DNA from: Rhodoglobus sp.
GTDB taxonomy: Bacteria > Actinomycetota > Actinomycetes > Actinomycetales > Microbacteriaceae
Assembly (NCBI GenBank): GCA_025463605.1
Contig: JAODAV010000006.1
Coordinates: 92,530-156,529 of the forward strand
DNA length: 64,000 nt
Direction: 5' to 3'
In this document: piece after piece, positions 53,209 to 61,046 of the stretch
Layout of the letters: every line of letters starts with the position of its first letter
Position numbering within the stretch: position 1 is the stretch's first letter
The notes under the pieces: generated by a model
What the model was told of the DNA's origin: nothing
Databases searched by the model: none
The model's input: only the letters and a program-made list of their open reading frames with translations
Made by a program: the position numbers and the translations under genes

Positions 53209-53769
53209 ATGACGCGCATCATCGCCGGGTTCGCCGGTTCGCTCACGATCGCAGTGCCCGGCTTCGGCACCCGACCGACGAGCGACCGGGTGCGTGAGGC
53301 GATATTCTCTGCCCTCGAGGCTCGTGACGCCATCGATGGGATGCGCGTGCTCGACCTCTACTCGGGCTCGGGGGCGCTCGGTCTGGAGGCGGCGTCGCGA
53401 GGTGCCGCCCACGTGACTCTCGTGGACCGCGTCATCCAGACGAGCAAAGTCAACGCGGCGAAGATCCTGCGGCAGGCGCCCAAGGCGACCCCGCCCATCA
53501 TCGTCACGACCGGGCAGCCGGTGCAGGCGTTCCTGAATTCGTCGCTCGACACGTGGGACCTCGTGTTCATGGATCCGCCCTACGACCTGGGGCTGCCCGA
53601 GCTCACCCACAATCTCGAGGCCCTCGTTGCGCGACTGGCGCCCGGCGCGGTCGTCGTGCTGGAGCGCAGCTCGCGCACGCCCGCGCCCGAGTGGCCGGAG
53701 GGTCTCGAATTGGAGAAGCGCAAGACCTACGGCGACACCGCGTTGTACTGGGTCTCCCTGTCGGACTGA
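53209..53769 (+). CDS. rsmD: 16S rRNA (guanine(966)-N(2))-methyltransferase
   Basis: RsmD methylates G966 of 16S rRNA. The 186-residue protein has RIIAGFAGSLTIAVPG, RPTSDRVREAIFSAL, SAM site VLDLYSGSGALGLEA and the catalytic NPPY-like LVFMDPPYDLG. It follows the M50 gene and is convergent with thiL, 6 bp apart. Confidence 0.94.
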   Translation: MTRIIAGFAGSLTIAVPGFGTRPTSDRVREAIFSALEARDAIDGMRVLDLYSGSGALGLEAASRGAAHVTLVDRVIQTSKVNAAKILRQAPKATPPIIVTTGQPVQAFLNSSLDTWDLVFMDPPYDLGLPELTHNLEALVARLAPGAVVVLERSSRTPAPEWPEGLELEKRKTYGDTALYWVSLSD

Positions 53770-53775
53770 TCAGCG

Positions 53776-54795
53776 CTAACCGCTGCCGCCGTCCCAGCCC
53801 TCGTAGGGATCCCAGCCGCCGGCGCGCTCATAAGGCCGCCCGCCGACGAGCACTCCCGACCCCTCGACGACCGTGCCGATCACGCGGAAGCCGCCCGGCA
53901 GGTCGACCCCAGCGGGGAACGTCGCCAGCAGGGAGTGGTCTTCGCCGCCGTCGAGGGCGTCGCGGGGAGAAGTTGCGGCGCTGGACTGGCTCGGCGAGGC
54001 GATCGCGGCCGGGTCCAGGTCCACACCCACGCCGCTTGCAACCGCCAGGCGGCGCGCGTCGATCGCGAGCCCATCGCTCAAGTCGAGCATCGCGGTGGCG
54101 CCGCCGATCGCGGCGGCTCTGCCGTCCGCGATCGGCGGGTGGGGCCTGAGCTGGGCGGCGATGGCGGCGGGATGCTCGCGAGTCACGCGGGCGGCGGCGG
54201 CGGCATCCGGCTCGCGGCTGCCGTCGACGAGCGTCACCGCACCGTGCTCGAACAGCAGGCGCAGGCCCTCGGCTGCAGCGCCGAGCGGGCCGGAGACCGC
54301 GACGATATCTCCCACTCGCGCGCCAGAGCGCAGCACGGGCTCGCGTCCCTCGAGATCGCCGAACGCCGTGACCGCGATCGTGAGAGTCGATGACACCGAC
54401 AGGTCGCCGCCGACGACCCCGCACCCCGGCGCCATCGCTTCGCACCCCGCGCGCAAGCCGTCGGCGAACTCCTCGAGGAATGCGATGGGGGTGTCGGATG
54501 CCGCGGCGAGCGCCACCACGAGAGCGGTGGGCACTGCGCCCATGGCCGCGACGTCAGCGAGGTTGGACGCCGCCGCCTTCCATCCGAGATCGCGCGGCGA
54601 GGACCAGGCGAGCCGGAAGTCGGGGCCGTGGATCATCATGTCGGTCGTGATGACGACTCGGCCGTCCGGCGTGGCGAGAACGGCGGCATCGTCACCCGGG
54701 CCGAGCAACTCGGCGGTCGCGGTGGGAAGGCGCGGGAAGATGCGCTGCAGCACCGCGGCCTCGCCGAGGGAGGCGAGGGTCTCGGCGGCGCTCAT
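53776..54795 (-). CDS. thiL: Thiamine-monophosphate kinase
   Basis: ThiL phosphorylates thiamine phosphate to the active diphosphate. The 339-residue protein has the N-terminal GPGDDAAVLATPDGRVVITTDMM region, LADVAAMGAVPTALVVAL, GGDLSVSSTLTI and a DLSDGLAIDARRL motif. The last 30 residues are a Gly/Trp-rich tail (GWDPYEGWDGGSG) that is not typical. The decayed recombinase begins 38 bp upstream of its start. Confidence 0.93.
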   Translation of the reverse strand: MSAAETLASLGEAAVLQRIFPRLPTATAELLGPGDDAAVLATPDGRVVITTDMMIHGPDFRLAWSSPRDLGWKAAASNLADVAAMGAVPTALVVALAAASDTPIAFLEEFADGLRAGCEAMAPGCGVVGGDLSVSSTLTIAVTAFGDLEGREPVLRSGARVGDIVAVSGPLGAAAEGLRLLFEHGAVTLVDGSREPDAAAAARVTREHPAAIAAQLRPHPPIADGRAAAIGGATAMLDLSDGLAIDARRLAVASGVGVDLDPAAIASPSQSSAATSPRDALDGGEDHSLLATFPAGVDLPGGFRVIGTVVEGSGVLVGGRPYERAGGWDPYEGWDGGSG

Positions 54796-54832
54796 GGTTC
54801 ACACGGTACCCGGTCCCCCTACATTGAGACCC

Positions 54833-56080
54833 ATGACAGTCAAGCGCGCGCCGGTCTACACTCGCATCTCCAGCACGGACAAAGCGGTGGACAAGCCTGA
54901 GAACTAGCGCCTCCGCCTGGTGGAGTTCGCGGACGCCAAGGGTTACACCATCGTTGACGTGTTCACGGATGACGGCATCAGCGGGTACATCGATGACACG
55001 AACCGGCCAGGCTTCAACGCCCTGGCCGCGCGCATCGCGGCTGGTGCGTACGACATCGTCATAGCGACCAACCAGAAGCGCCTAGGTCGCAACGTGGCGG
55101 AGTGGGAGCCGGCCATCAAGCTCCTCAGGTCCGCCAAGGTCCCATTTGAGCCTCATTACGGTGGTGGCCCGTGGAACATGACTCTGGCCAAGCATCGGGA
55201 GTATGCGCGCACCCAGGTAGTCAAAGGCTCTGCTGAGGTTGAGGTCCGCATGGAGCTACAGCACGCCCGCAACCAGGACGAGTTACGCGCTGGCCTTCCG
55301 CTTTGGGGTCCCAGGTTCTTTGGGTTCACGATTGGCACCACCGTGGGCACGCCCGAGAAGGGCAGAGTGACCGGACTGCACGACTTGGAGGCGGAGGCCA
55401 TACGCAAGGCAGCGGCTGACCTCCTGAACGGTGCGACCCTCTACAGCATCGCCAAGGCCTGGAATGAGTCAGGGCTAAAGACGCCCCGAGGCCATGAGTG
55501 GGCACCTGCCGCCGTCCGTAACGTTCTCCTCCGTCCTCGCAACGCTGGCTGGCTGGCTGGAGCACAAGGGTGAGCGCATCGCTCGCAACCAGCCAGTGAT
55601 TTGACGGAAGATGTTTGGCAGAACGTAGTGCACCTCCTGGAGGACCCGACCCGCAAGCCCAAGCGCGGACCGGCTCAGAAGGCTCTTCTGTCCGGCATCA
55701 TCCGCTACCAGTGTGGGGAGGCTATGACCGCCGAGCACTCACGCGGAATCTACAAGTGCCGGCGTCCCATGGGCACGCTCCGCCACCAGTCAGTCCTCAA
55801 GGAGGAGGCGGAGGGCGCAGTCACAGACTCGATCCTCACCGCGCTCATGGATGGACGCCTGGACGGACCGGAGGACCTAGGTGAGCTACTAGAGGTCCAG
55901 GCCAAGATCACCGCCAACACCCGCAAGCTGGACGCTGCGAACGATCTCTCGATGGACCCTGACTTGGAGGCCTGGGCTGCACTCACCGTGGATCGCCAGC
56001 GCGACATCATCAAGGGGTCTTTCGTGGTGTCCCTCAAAGACGGCAAGGGTGCCGAGCGGGTGTCAGTCGAGCCGGTCTAG
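54833..56080 (+). pseudogene. Decayed serine recombinase (resolvase/integrase type)
   Basis: The frame starts at ATG 54833 (TVKRAPVYTRISSTDKA, with the catalytic Ser). It meets TAG 54905-54907 where the parent probably had a Gln codon, continues in the same frame (GYTIVDVFTDDGISGY, NQKRLGRN), then meets TGA 55571-55573. A 4-bp GGCT expansion at about 55548-55560 shifts the frame: GLEHKGERIARNQPVI-like text appears in frame 3. A missing T near 55600 restores the frame to the C-terminal zinc-ribbon-like part (YQCGEAMTAEHSRGIYKCRR). It is a large serine recombinase relic, not a working enzyme unless bases were misread. Confidence 0.85.
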
Positions 56081-56483
56081 TCCTTGGTCGGGGGCTGTAG
56101 CACGCCGATGATGGTTTCCGGCTCTGCCTCCGGCTCGCGCTCGGAGAGGAATGCGTAGTGACGCTGAGCCAGGAAGTCCCGGACTTCGTCAAGGGTATAT
56201 CCGTATCCGTAGGGCATCGTGAGTACCCATGAGTTGGTGGCCGGTTCGACGAGGCCATAGGTCCCGTACTCGATGGCGAGCGGGTTGCGGGCGCGGGACT
56301 TGCGCAGTGCCAGGCCATGCTGGGAGGCCACCCGTCGAGCGTAGGTTTCTGTGATTGCTGTAGTTGTCATGAGTGAACCGTGACACCGATCCCGCTTGCT
56401 TCTCAATGGGAAAACATGGTAGGCAGCCCACTTCGTGACCGGACTGTGACCCGTTTATATCACTGAGTCGAGCCGGTCTAGTC
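56065..56483. repeat. 18-bp direct repeats flanking the 56077 gene
   Basis: AGTCGAGCCGGTCTAGTC occurs at 56065-56082, where it encodes the end of the recombinase relic, and at 56466-56483, 401 bp downstream. The copies are identical. Similar bases follow both (TCGGGG). The repeat brackets the minus-strand gene and could mark its insertion or a duplicated attachment-like end. Confidence 0.85.
56077..56370 (-). CDS. Small unknown protein of the relic island
   Basis: This 97-residue protein starts at ATG 56368-56370 (TTTAITETYARRVASQHG); a longer frame begins at 56406. It has an N-terminal helix, a central GYGYTLDEVRDFLAQRHY segment, and a Glu/Pro-rich end. I recognise no family. The 18-bp repeats lie on both sides. 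No clear ribosome binding site is visible. Confidence 0.6.
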   Translation of the reverse strand: MTTTAITETYARRVASQHGLALRKSRARNPLAIEYGTYGLVEPATNSWVLTMPYGYGYTLDEVRDFLAQRHYAFLSEREPEAEPETIIGVLQPPTKD

Positions 56484-56580
56484 TCCGAGTTCGGGGCCTA
56501 ACGCGCCTCGCCCAGCTTTGAGTGGGTGTACATGCCCTAAACGCTTATGTGTCAACGACGTGTACAGAATGTAAACCCGG

Positions 56581-56598
56581 TTGACAGTTGGGTGTCAA
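56581..56598. promoter_or_regulatory. Inverted repeat with nearby TGTCAA words
   Basis: TTGACAGTTGGGTGTCAA is a 6-bp inverted repeat with a 6-nt centre, followed by an A-run. TGTCAAC also occurs at 56550-56556. It lies 46 bp upstream of the -10 of the 56656 gene and may be a regulator site or terminator of an earlier transcript. Confidence 0.4.
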
Positions 56599-56643
56599 AA
56601 AATGTTTTTGGGTTTGAGGTTGTGTTCGTGTGTAGGAATGGGG

Positions 56644-56649
56644 TAGCAT
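56644..56649 (+). promoter_or_regulatory. Putative -10 element, leaderless start of the 56656 gene
   Basis: TAGCAT lies 6 nt before GTG 56656-56658. A TTGTGT at 56620-56625 with an 18-bp spacer could be the -35. There is no ribosome binding site, so the message is probably leaderless. Confidence 0.5.
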
Positions 56650-56655
56650 GCTTGC

Positions 56656-57204
56656 GTGACCTCTTTAGTGAACTTCCAAGAGCTAGAGCGGCAAATCGCA
56701 TCTCAGGAGGCTGAGGTGGCCGATATTGCCGCTCAGCTCGCCATCGCGCGTGAGCGGCTCAATAGCCTCAACGCCATACGAGCGAACGCGACGAAGCTGG
56801 AAGGAACCGCTGGCCTTTCGGGTTCCGGGACGCTGACGATCACCGGTTCGGATGGCACCTCCGACATCAACGATCCCAAACTCCACGAACCGCTGACGAT
56901 CATCTCGGTGGACGGATCACCTATCGACCTCCGCGCGCCGAAGAAGAAGATTCGCTCGACCCAGCTGGTGGCCGACATGATCAACGAGAGCAACGCCCGC
57001 TGGACACGACAAGAGATTCATGACGGATTTCGTGAGCGCATCGGCGTACCGCCGACTTGGGAAAACCCGGCGAACGCCATCAATAACGCAATCGCTCGCG
57101 CAGTCGAGAAGACCCTCATAGTCGAGCAGGACGGCCACTACATGAGCCCATCGCTTGCTGTGTTTCAGACTGTCCTGGACATCGAGGGGCGTGATGATGA
57201 CTAG
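56656..57204 (+). CDS. Unknown coiled-coil plus winged-helix-like protein
   Basis: This 182-residue protein has an N-terminal coiled coil (FQELERQIASQEAEVADIAA through residue 40), a Gly/Ser/Thr-rich linker and a C-terminal domain with helices (RSTQLVADMINESNARW, EIHDGFRERIGVP, AINNAIARAVEKTL) and an HYMS end, resembling a winged helix. The base composition is less GC-rich than its neighbours, as expected for a mobile island. It may be a DNA-binding regulator. Function unknown. Confidence 0.65.
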   Translation: MTSLVNFQELERQIASQEAEVADIAAQLAIARERLNSLNAIRANATKLEGTAGLSGSGTLTITGSDGTSDINDPKLHEPLTIISVDGSPIDLRAPKKKIRSTQLVADMINESNARWTRQEIHDGFRERIGVPPTWENPANAINNAIARAVEKTLIVEQDGHYMSPSLAVFQTVLDIEGRDDD

Positions 57205-57217
57205 GAGGTAGCCCTGG

Positions 57218-57286
57218 GTGCGCCTAAAGAAGCCCAAGTACGGGTGGCGCACCTACCGGGGCAGTAAGAAGTGGCAACTTCCCTGA
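57218..57286 (+). CDS. Possible 22-residue basic small protein
   Basis: GTG 57218 follows GGAGG (57203-57207) by about 9 nt and encodes 22 residues (RLKKPKYGWRTYRGSKKW and four more) ending at TGA 57284-57286. Its Lys/Arg/Trp/Tyr content is that of a small nucleic-acid or membrane binding peptide. It directly follows the 56656 gene. Support is limited to the ribosome binding site and composition. Confidence 0.3.
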   Translation: MRLKKPKYGWRTYRGSKKWQLP

Positions 57287-57660
57287 CCTCGCAGCCCCTA
57301 GAGGGGTTCTGGCGCAGTTGTAGAGTCGTGCAACGTTACCGCACAGGACGCGAAAGACCGAGGGTACTTCCTCGGTCTTCTTGTCATTCATCTTCTCAAG
57401 GCGAATTCGCCAAGGGCTGGAGGCCGTGGACTGAGTTGCCGCCGCTCTAATTCGGAGGCCCCGCAGGAGGCATATTCCATCTGGCGGGTATTGTTTCACT
57501 GGAAACGGGTGTCAAGCGGTTCAGCGGGCTAGCTCCAGGAGGCGGTAGTTGTCGCCGTCCTTGGCTAGGAGCTTGACATACAGGTCCACGTCACCGCGTG
57601 TCGGAATTCTTTGCGCTTGCGCATGCGTGTGGCCTAATTGACAAACCGGGTAGCCTGAAT
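57287..57660. other. Right end of the relic island, noncoding
   Basis: This stretch holds a hairpin at 57354-57379 (treated separately) and a minus-strand open run ending at TGA 57521-57523 (GDVDLYVKLLAKDGDNYRLL and six more residues in the last part) without a convincing start. No repeat of the left end near 54800 was seen, so the exact right border is undefined. The DUF3515 gene begins at 57665. Confidence 0.4.
57354..57379 (+). terminator. Rho-independent terminator-like hairpin
   Basis: AAGACCGAGG (57354-57363) pairs perfectly with CCTCGGTCTT (57370-57379) around a GTACTT loop. CTTGT follows. The 10-bp stem is strong though the U-run is short. It would end the 56656 transcript; the reverse orientation has an A/T-rich flank too. 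Confidence 0.65.
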
Positions 57661-57664
57661 CGCG

Positions 57665-58123
57665 ATGCGATCACCCACCCGAGCCCTGCCACTACTCGCG
57701 ATCGCCGTTCTTCTCGCCGGGTGCGCGCCCGTGATTGCGCTGCAGCCGGCTGACGACGCGGTGAACCCGTTGTGCGCCGACGTGATCGTGCATCTGCCGG
57801 AGACCGTCGGCGAGCTGCCCGCTCGCGAGACCGACGCCCAGGCGACCGCCGCGTGGGGCGAGCCGGCGAGCGTGATCCTGCGGTGCGGCGTGCCCGTGCC
57901 GCCGCCGACTGCCGAGTTCCCGTGCGTCACAGTCGACGGCGTCGACTGGCTGCGCGATGACAAAGACGACCCGCGTTTCGTGTTCACGACGTACGGGCGT
58001 GACCCCGCGGTGGCGGTCATCATCGACAGCGTGGCGGTATCGGGGATCGAGGCGCTGACCGACCTCTCGAACGCCATCTCGGGCATCCCGGCCGAGGGAA
58101 AGTGCATCGGCCTGAGCGAGTAG
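57665..58123 (+). CDS. DUF3515 family lipoprotein
   Basis: This 152-residue lipoprotein has a signal peptide with lipobox LLAGC (Cys20) and a mature part with two further cysteine pairs (NPLCADV, LRCGVP, FPCVTVDG, GKCIGL). DUF3515 genes usually lie between ddl and thiL in actinobacteria. Here it is next to ddl, but the relic island separates it from thiL. It is convergent with ddl. Its role is unknown; the location suggests the cell envelope. Confidence 0.9.
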   Translation: MRSPTRALPLLAIAVLLAGCAPVIALQPADDAVNPLCADVIVHLPETVGELPARETDAQATAAWGEPASVILRCGVPVPPPTAEFPCVTVDGVDWLRDDKDDPRFVFTTYGRDPAVAVIIDSVAVSGIEALTDLSNAISGIPAEGKCIGLSE

Positions 58124-58130
58124 CGCGCTG

Positions 58131-59231
58131 CTAGCGCGCCGTCTCCAGGCCGAGCTGGATGAGCTCGTCGATGAGTTGCGGGTACGACATGCCGCTCGCC
58201 TCCCAGCACTTCGGGAACATCGAGATGGGCGTGAACCCGGGCATCGTGTTGAGTTCGTTGACGATCCACTCGGTGCCCGTGAAGAAGAAGTCGACTCGCG
58301 CGAGCCCGGAAGCGCCGATCGCCTCGAACGCGAGAGCGGCGACGCGCTGCAGTTCGCGCGACTCCCCTTCGGCGAGCTCGACAGGACACACGAGCCGGGC
58401 CGCGTCGGGGTCGAGGTACTTGGCCTCGAAGTCGTAGAACTCGCGCGTCTCCATGATGATCTCGCCCGCGAGACTCACGCGCGCAGCTGAACCCCCACGA
58501 CCCGAGAGAACGCCGCATTCGATCTCGCGGCCGACGACAGCGCTCTCGATGAGCGCCTTCGTGTCCTCCGCGAACGCGATCGCGAGCGCCGCATCGAGCT
58601 GCTCGGGCGAAGACACCTTCGTCACCCCCACAGACGAACCCGCTCGCGCCGGCTTGACGAACAGCGGCAGTCCGAGCTCTGCTGCCCGTCCGCGCCACAA
58701 CTCGTTGTCATCGCGCCACTGCGCCGGCGTGACGGTGACCCAGGGGGCCACGGAGACGCCGGCCGCGACGAGCGCGTTCTTGGTGAAGTGCTTGTCCATG
58801 CCGAGGGCGGAGGAGAGCACGCCGTTGCCCACGTAGGGCAGTCCGACCAGCTCGAGAAGGCCCTGCACGGTGCCGTCTTCCCCGAATGGCCCGTGAAGGA
58901 TGGGGAAGGCCACGTCGACGTCTCCCAGCGAGCGGGTGAGGCCCGCGGCATCCGTCACCGTGAACTCGCGCGTGACCGCCGATTCCGGAAAGTAGACGCG
59001 CGTGCCGTTGTCGACCACCGTCGGCATCGCGGCCGGGTTCATCCGAAAGAGCTCGGCGTCGTCGGGCTGAAGAGTGAATGCTCCGTCGGCAGTGATACCG
59101 ATGGGGATCACGTCGTACTTGGAGCGGTCGATGGCCGAGAGCACGCCGCCCGCGGTAGCGCAGCTGATGGTGTGCTCAGACGACCGGCCCCCGAATAGCA
59201 GGGCGACGGTCGTTCTGGGCTCGTCGCTCAT
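58131..59231 (-). CDS. ddl: D-alanine--D-alanine ligase
   Basis: Ddl joins two D-alanines for peptidoglycan precursors. The 366-residue ATP-grasp enzyme starts at ATG 59229-59231 (SDEPRTTVALLFGGRSSEH), with a GGGAG site upstream. Family stretches are HGPFGEDGTVQGLLELVGLP, KPARAGSSVGVTKV and NELNTMPGFTPISMFPKCW. A longer frame upstream lacks similarity. It follows gpsA by 5 bp. Confidence 0.95.
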   Translation of the reverse strand: MSDEPRTTVALLFGGRSSEHTISCATAGGVLSAIDRSKYDVIPIGITADGAFTLQPDDAELFRMNPAAMPTVVDNGTRVYFPESAVTREFTVTDAAGLTRSLGDVDVAFPILHGPFGEDGTVQGLLELVGLPYVGNGVLSSALGMDKHFTKNALVAAGVSVAPWVTVTPAQWRDDNELWRGRAAELGLPLFVKPARAGSSVGVTKVSSPEQLDAALAIAFAEDTKALIESAVVGREIECGVLSGRGGSAARVSLAGEIIMETREFYDFEAKYLDPDAARLVCPVELAEGESRELQRVAALAFEAIGASGLARVDFFFTGTEWIVNELNTMPGFTPISMFPKCWEASGMSYPQLIDELIQLGLETAR

Positions 59232-59236
59232 GAAGG

Positions 59237-60307
59237 CTACTCTCCCTGGGGCAACTCGTCGGTCGTGAGGTGCGGCGCGATGTCCCGCGGATTCAGCGTA
59301 CCGGCAAGCACCTCGGCAACCTGGCTGACGATCGGCATTTCGACGCCCTTCGCGAGCGCCAGCTCGAGCACGGGCGCGACGGAGGAGAGTCCCTCCGCCG
59401 TCTGATTCATCTGCTTGATGACCTCGGAGTAGCTGTAGCCCTGGCCGAGCAGCCGCCCGGCGGTGTTGTTGCGCGACAGCGACGACTCGCATGTCGCGAT
59501 GAGGTCGCCCAGCCCCGCGAGCCCCGCGAGGGTCTCCGCGCGCCCGCCGTACGCGACCGCGAAGTCCGTCATCTCGGCGAGGCCGCGCGTGATAATCGAG
59601 GCTTTCGTGTTCTCGCCGTAACCCACCCCATCCACGATGCCGATCGCGACGGCGATGAGGTTCTTGAGTATTCCGCCGAACTCGGTGCCGATGACATCCG
59701 TGTTCACGAACGAGCGAAAGTAGGGGTTGGTCGCCGTCATCGCGACGAGGGTCGCCGTTTCCAAGCTGTCCGACGAAACGACCGCCGCGGTCGGCTGCTC
59801 CTTCGCTATTTCGAGCGCCAGATTGGGGCCGGATACCACGGCCACGCGATCCCCGTCGAGCTTGAGCTCCTGGCGCATGACCTCGCTCATGCGCGCGCCG
59901 GTGCCCTTCTCGACACCTTTCATGAGGGAGATGATGAGGGCGTCGGGCGGCAGAAGATCTTTGACGATCCGAAGGTTCTCCCGAAGGGATTGCGACGGTA
60001 CCGAGAAGTACACCTGCTCGGCTCCCTCGAGCACCTCGGGCAGTTGGGAACTGGACCAGAGCCCGCGCGGCAGGTTGATGCCCGGCAGATAGTCGCTGTT
60101 GCGCTTCGACTGCGAGATCTCCCGCGCCAGTTCGGGCCGTCGAGCCCAGATCGCGACATCGCTGCCGCCGTCGGCGAGGATCTTGGCGAACGTCGTGCCC
60201 CAGGAGCCGGCACCCAGCACTGCGACGCGGCGGGCAGGCTGGACCGCGCTGGCTTCACTCACGTACCCATTGTGGTGCATGAGATGTTCAGGGTCGGCCG
60301 AACTCAT
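59237..60307 (-). CDS. gpsA: Glycerol-3-phosphate dehydrogenase [NAD(P)+]
   Basis: GpsA reduces dihydroxyacetone phosphate to glycerol-3-phosphate for phospholipids. VAVLGAGSWGTTFAKIL is the dinucleotide site, and SLMKGVEKGTG, GTEFGGILKNLIAVAIG and GLAGLGDLIATC follow. Three in-frame starts exist: ATG 60307 overlapping plsC, ATG 60280 and GTG 60262. The last gives the usual length of about 340. It is coupled to plsC. Confidence 0.94.
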   Translation of the reverse strand: MSSADPEHLMHHNGYVSEASAVQPARRVAVLGAGSWGTTFAKILADGGSDVAIWARRPELAREISQSKRNSDYLPGINLPRGLWSSSQLPEVLEGAEQVYFSVPSQSLRENLRIVKDLLPPDALIISLMKGVEKGTGARMSEVMRQELKLDGDRVAVVSGPNLALEIAKEQPTAAVVSSDSLETATLVAMTATNPYFRSFVNTDVIGTEFGGILKNLIAVAIGIVDGVGYGENTKASIITRGLAEMTDFAVAYGGRAETLAGLAGLGDLIATCESSLSRNNTAGRLLGQGYSYSEVIKQMNQTAEGLSSVAPVLELALAKGVEMPIVSQVAEVLAGTLNPRDIAPHLTTDELPQGE

Positions 60308-61040
60308 TCTGGCCGTGGTCGGCCGGGTCCCATCGCTTGGCGGGGGCCTTCTCGCCGCGCAACTCTTCCAGCAGCGCCGTAATCGCTTGCATGACGGCGT
60401 TGGTCGCCTCGGCCGCGACGGTCGCCGTGACGGGCTTGCCGTGCCACGAACTGAGATCGACGGGATAGCCGACGATCACGTCGATGTTCTTTCTCGGGAA
60501 GACGCTCAGCTTCTTCGAATACCGCGGCAGCACGTGCTGTGCACCCCAGTGCGCCATGGGAATGATCGGCACGCCGTGCTCGAGTGCGAGGCGCACCGCG
60601 CCGGTCTTGCCGCGCATGGGCCAGAGCTCGGGGTCACGCGTGAGCGTTCCCTCCGGGTAGACGATCACCGCGAGGCCCTCATCGACGAGCCTGGACGCGG
60701 CGGTCAGCGGATCGCCTTCCCGACTCCTGCCCGCACGTTCGACGGGGATCTGGCCGGTCCACCGCAGAATCCCGCCCAGCACCGGCACACGGAACAAGCC
60801 GGCCTTGGCGAGGAATCGCGGCACCCGCTCCGCCTTCCACACCGCGTAGGCGGAGACGAGTGGGTCGAAATTCGTGTAGTGGTTGGGAGCGAGGATGAAC
60901 GCTCCCGTGCGCGGCACCCGCTCGAGGTTGCGGAAGCGATAGCGCGCAAGCAGCAACAGGAACGGGATGACGATTCCCGCAAGGATGCGCCAGCCGACGC
61001 TTTTCTCCCGCCGCGGCTTCGTTGGCGGCACGGCCGTCAC
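60288..61040 (-). CDS. plsC: 1-acyl-sn-glycerol-3-phosphate acyltransferase
   Basis: PlsC adds the second acyl chain to lysophosphatidic acid at the membrane. The 250-residue protein has an N-terminal membrane helix, the catalytic NHYTNFDPL (NHx4D box) near residue 55, and the substrate motif YPEGTLTRDPELWPMRGKTG. It lies between gpsA and murA. Confidence 0.93.
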   Translation of the reverse strand: MTAVPPTKPRREKSVGWRILAGIVIPFLLLLARYRFRNLERVPRTGAFILAPNHYTNFDPLVSAYAVWKAERVPRFLAKAGLFRVPVLGGILRWTGQIPVERAGRSREGDPLTAASRLVDEGLAVIVYPEGTLTRDPELWPMRGKTGAVRLALEHGVPIIPMAHWGAQHVLPRYSKKLSVFPRKNIDVIVGYPVDLSSWHGKPVTATVAAEATNAVMQAITALLEELRGEKAPAKRWDPADHGQNEFGRP

Positions 61041-61046
61041 GCGCGG

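Noticed and set aside
52096..53610. Minus-strand open frame opposite the M50 and rsmD genes
   Set aside because: Arg/Asp/His-rich shadow; both plus-strand genes carry catalytic motifs.
57224..57499. Minus-strand open frame at the right island end
   Set aside because: It spans a strong terminator hairpin and has no ribosome binding site or recognisable domain.
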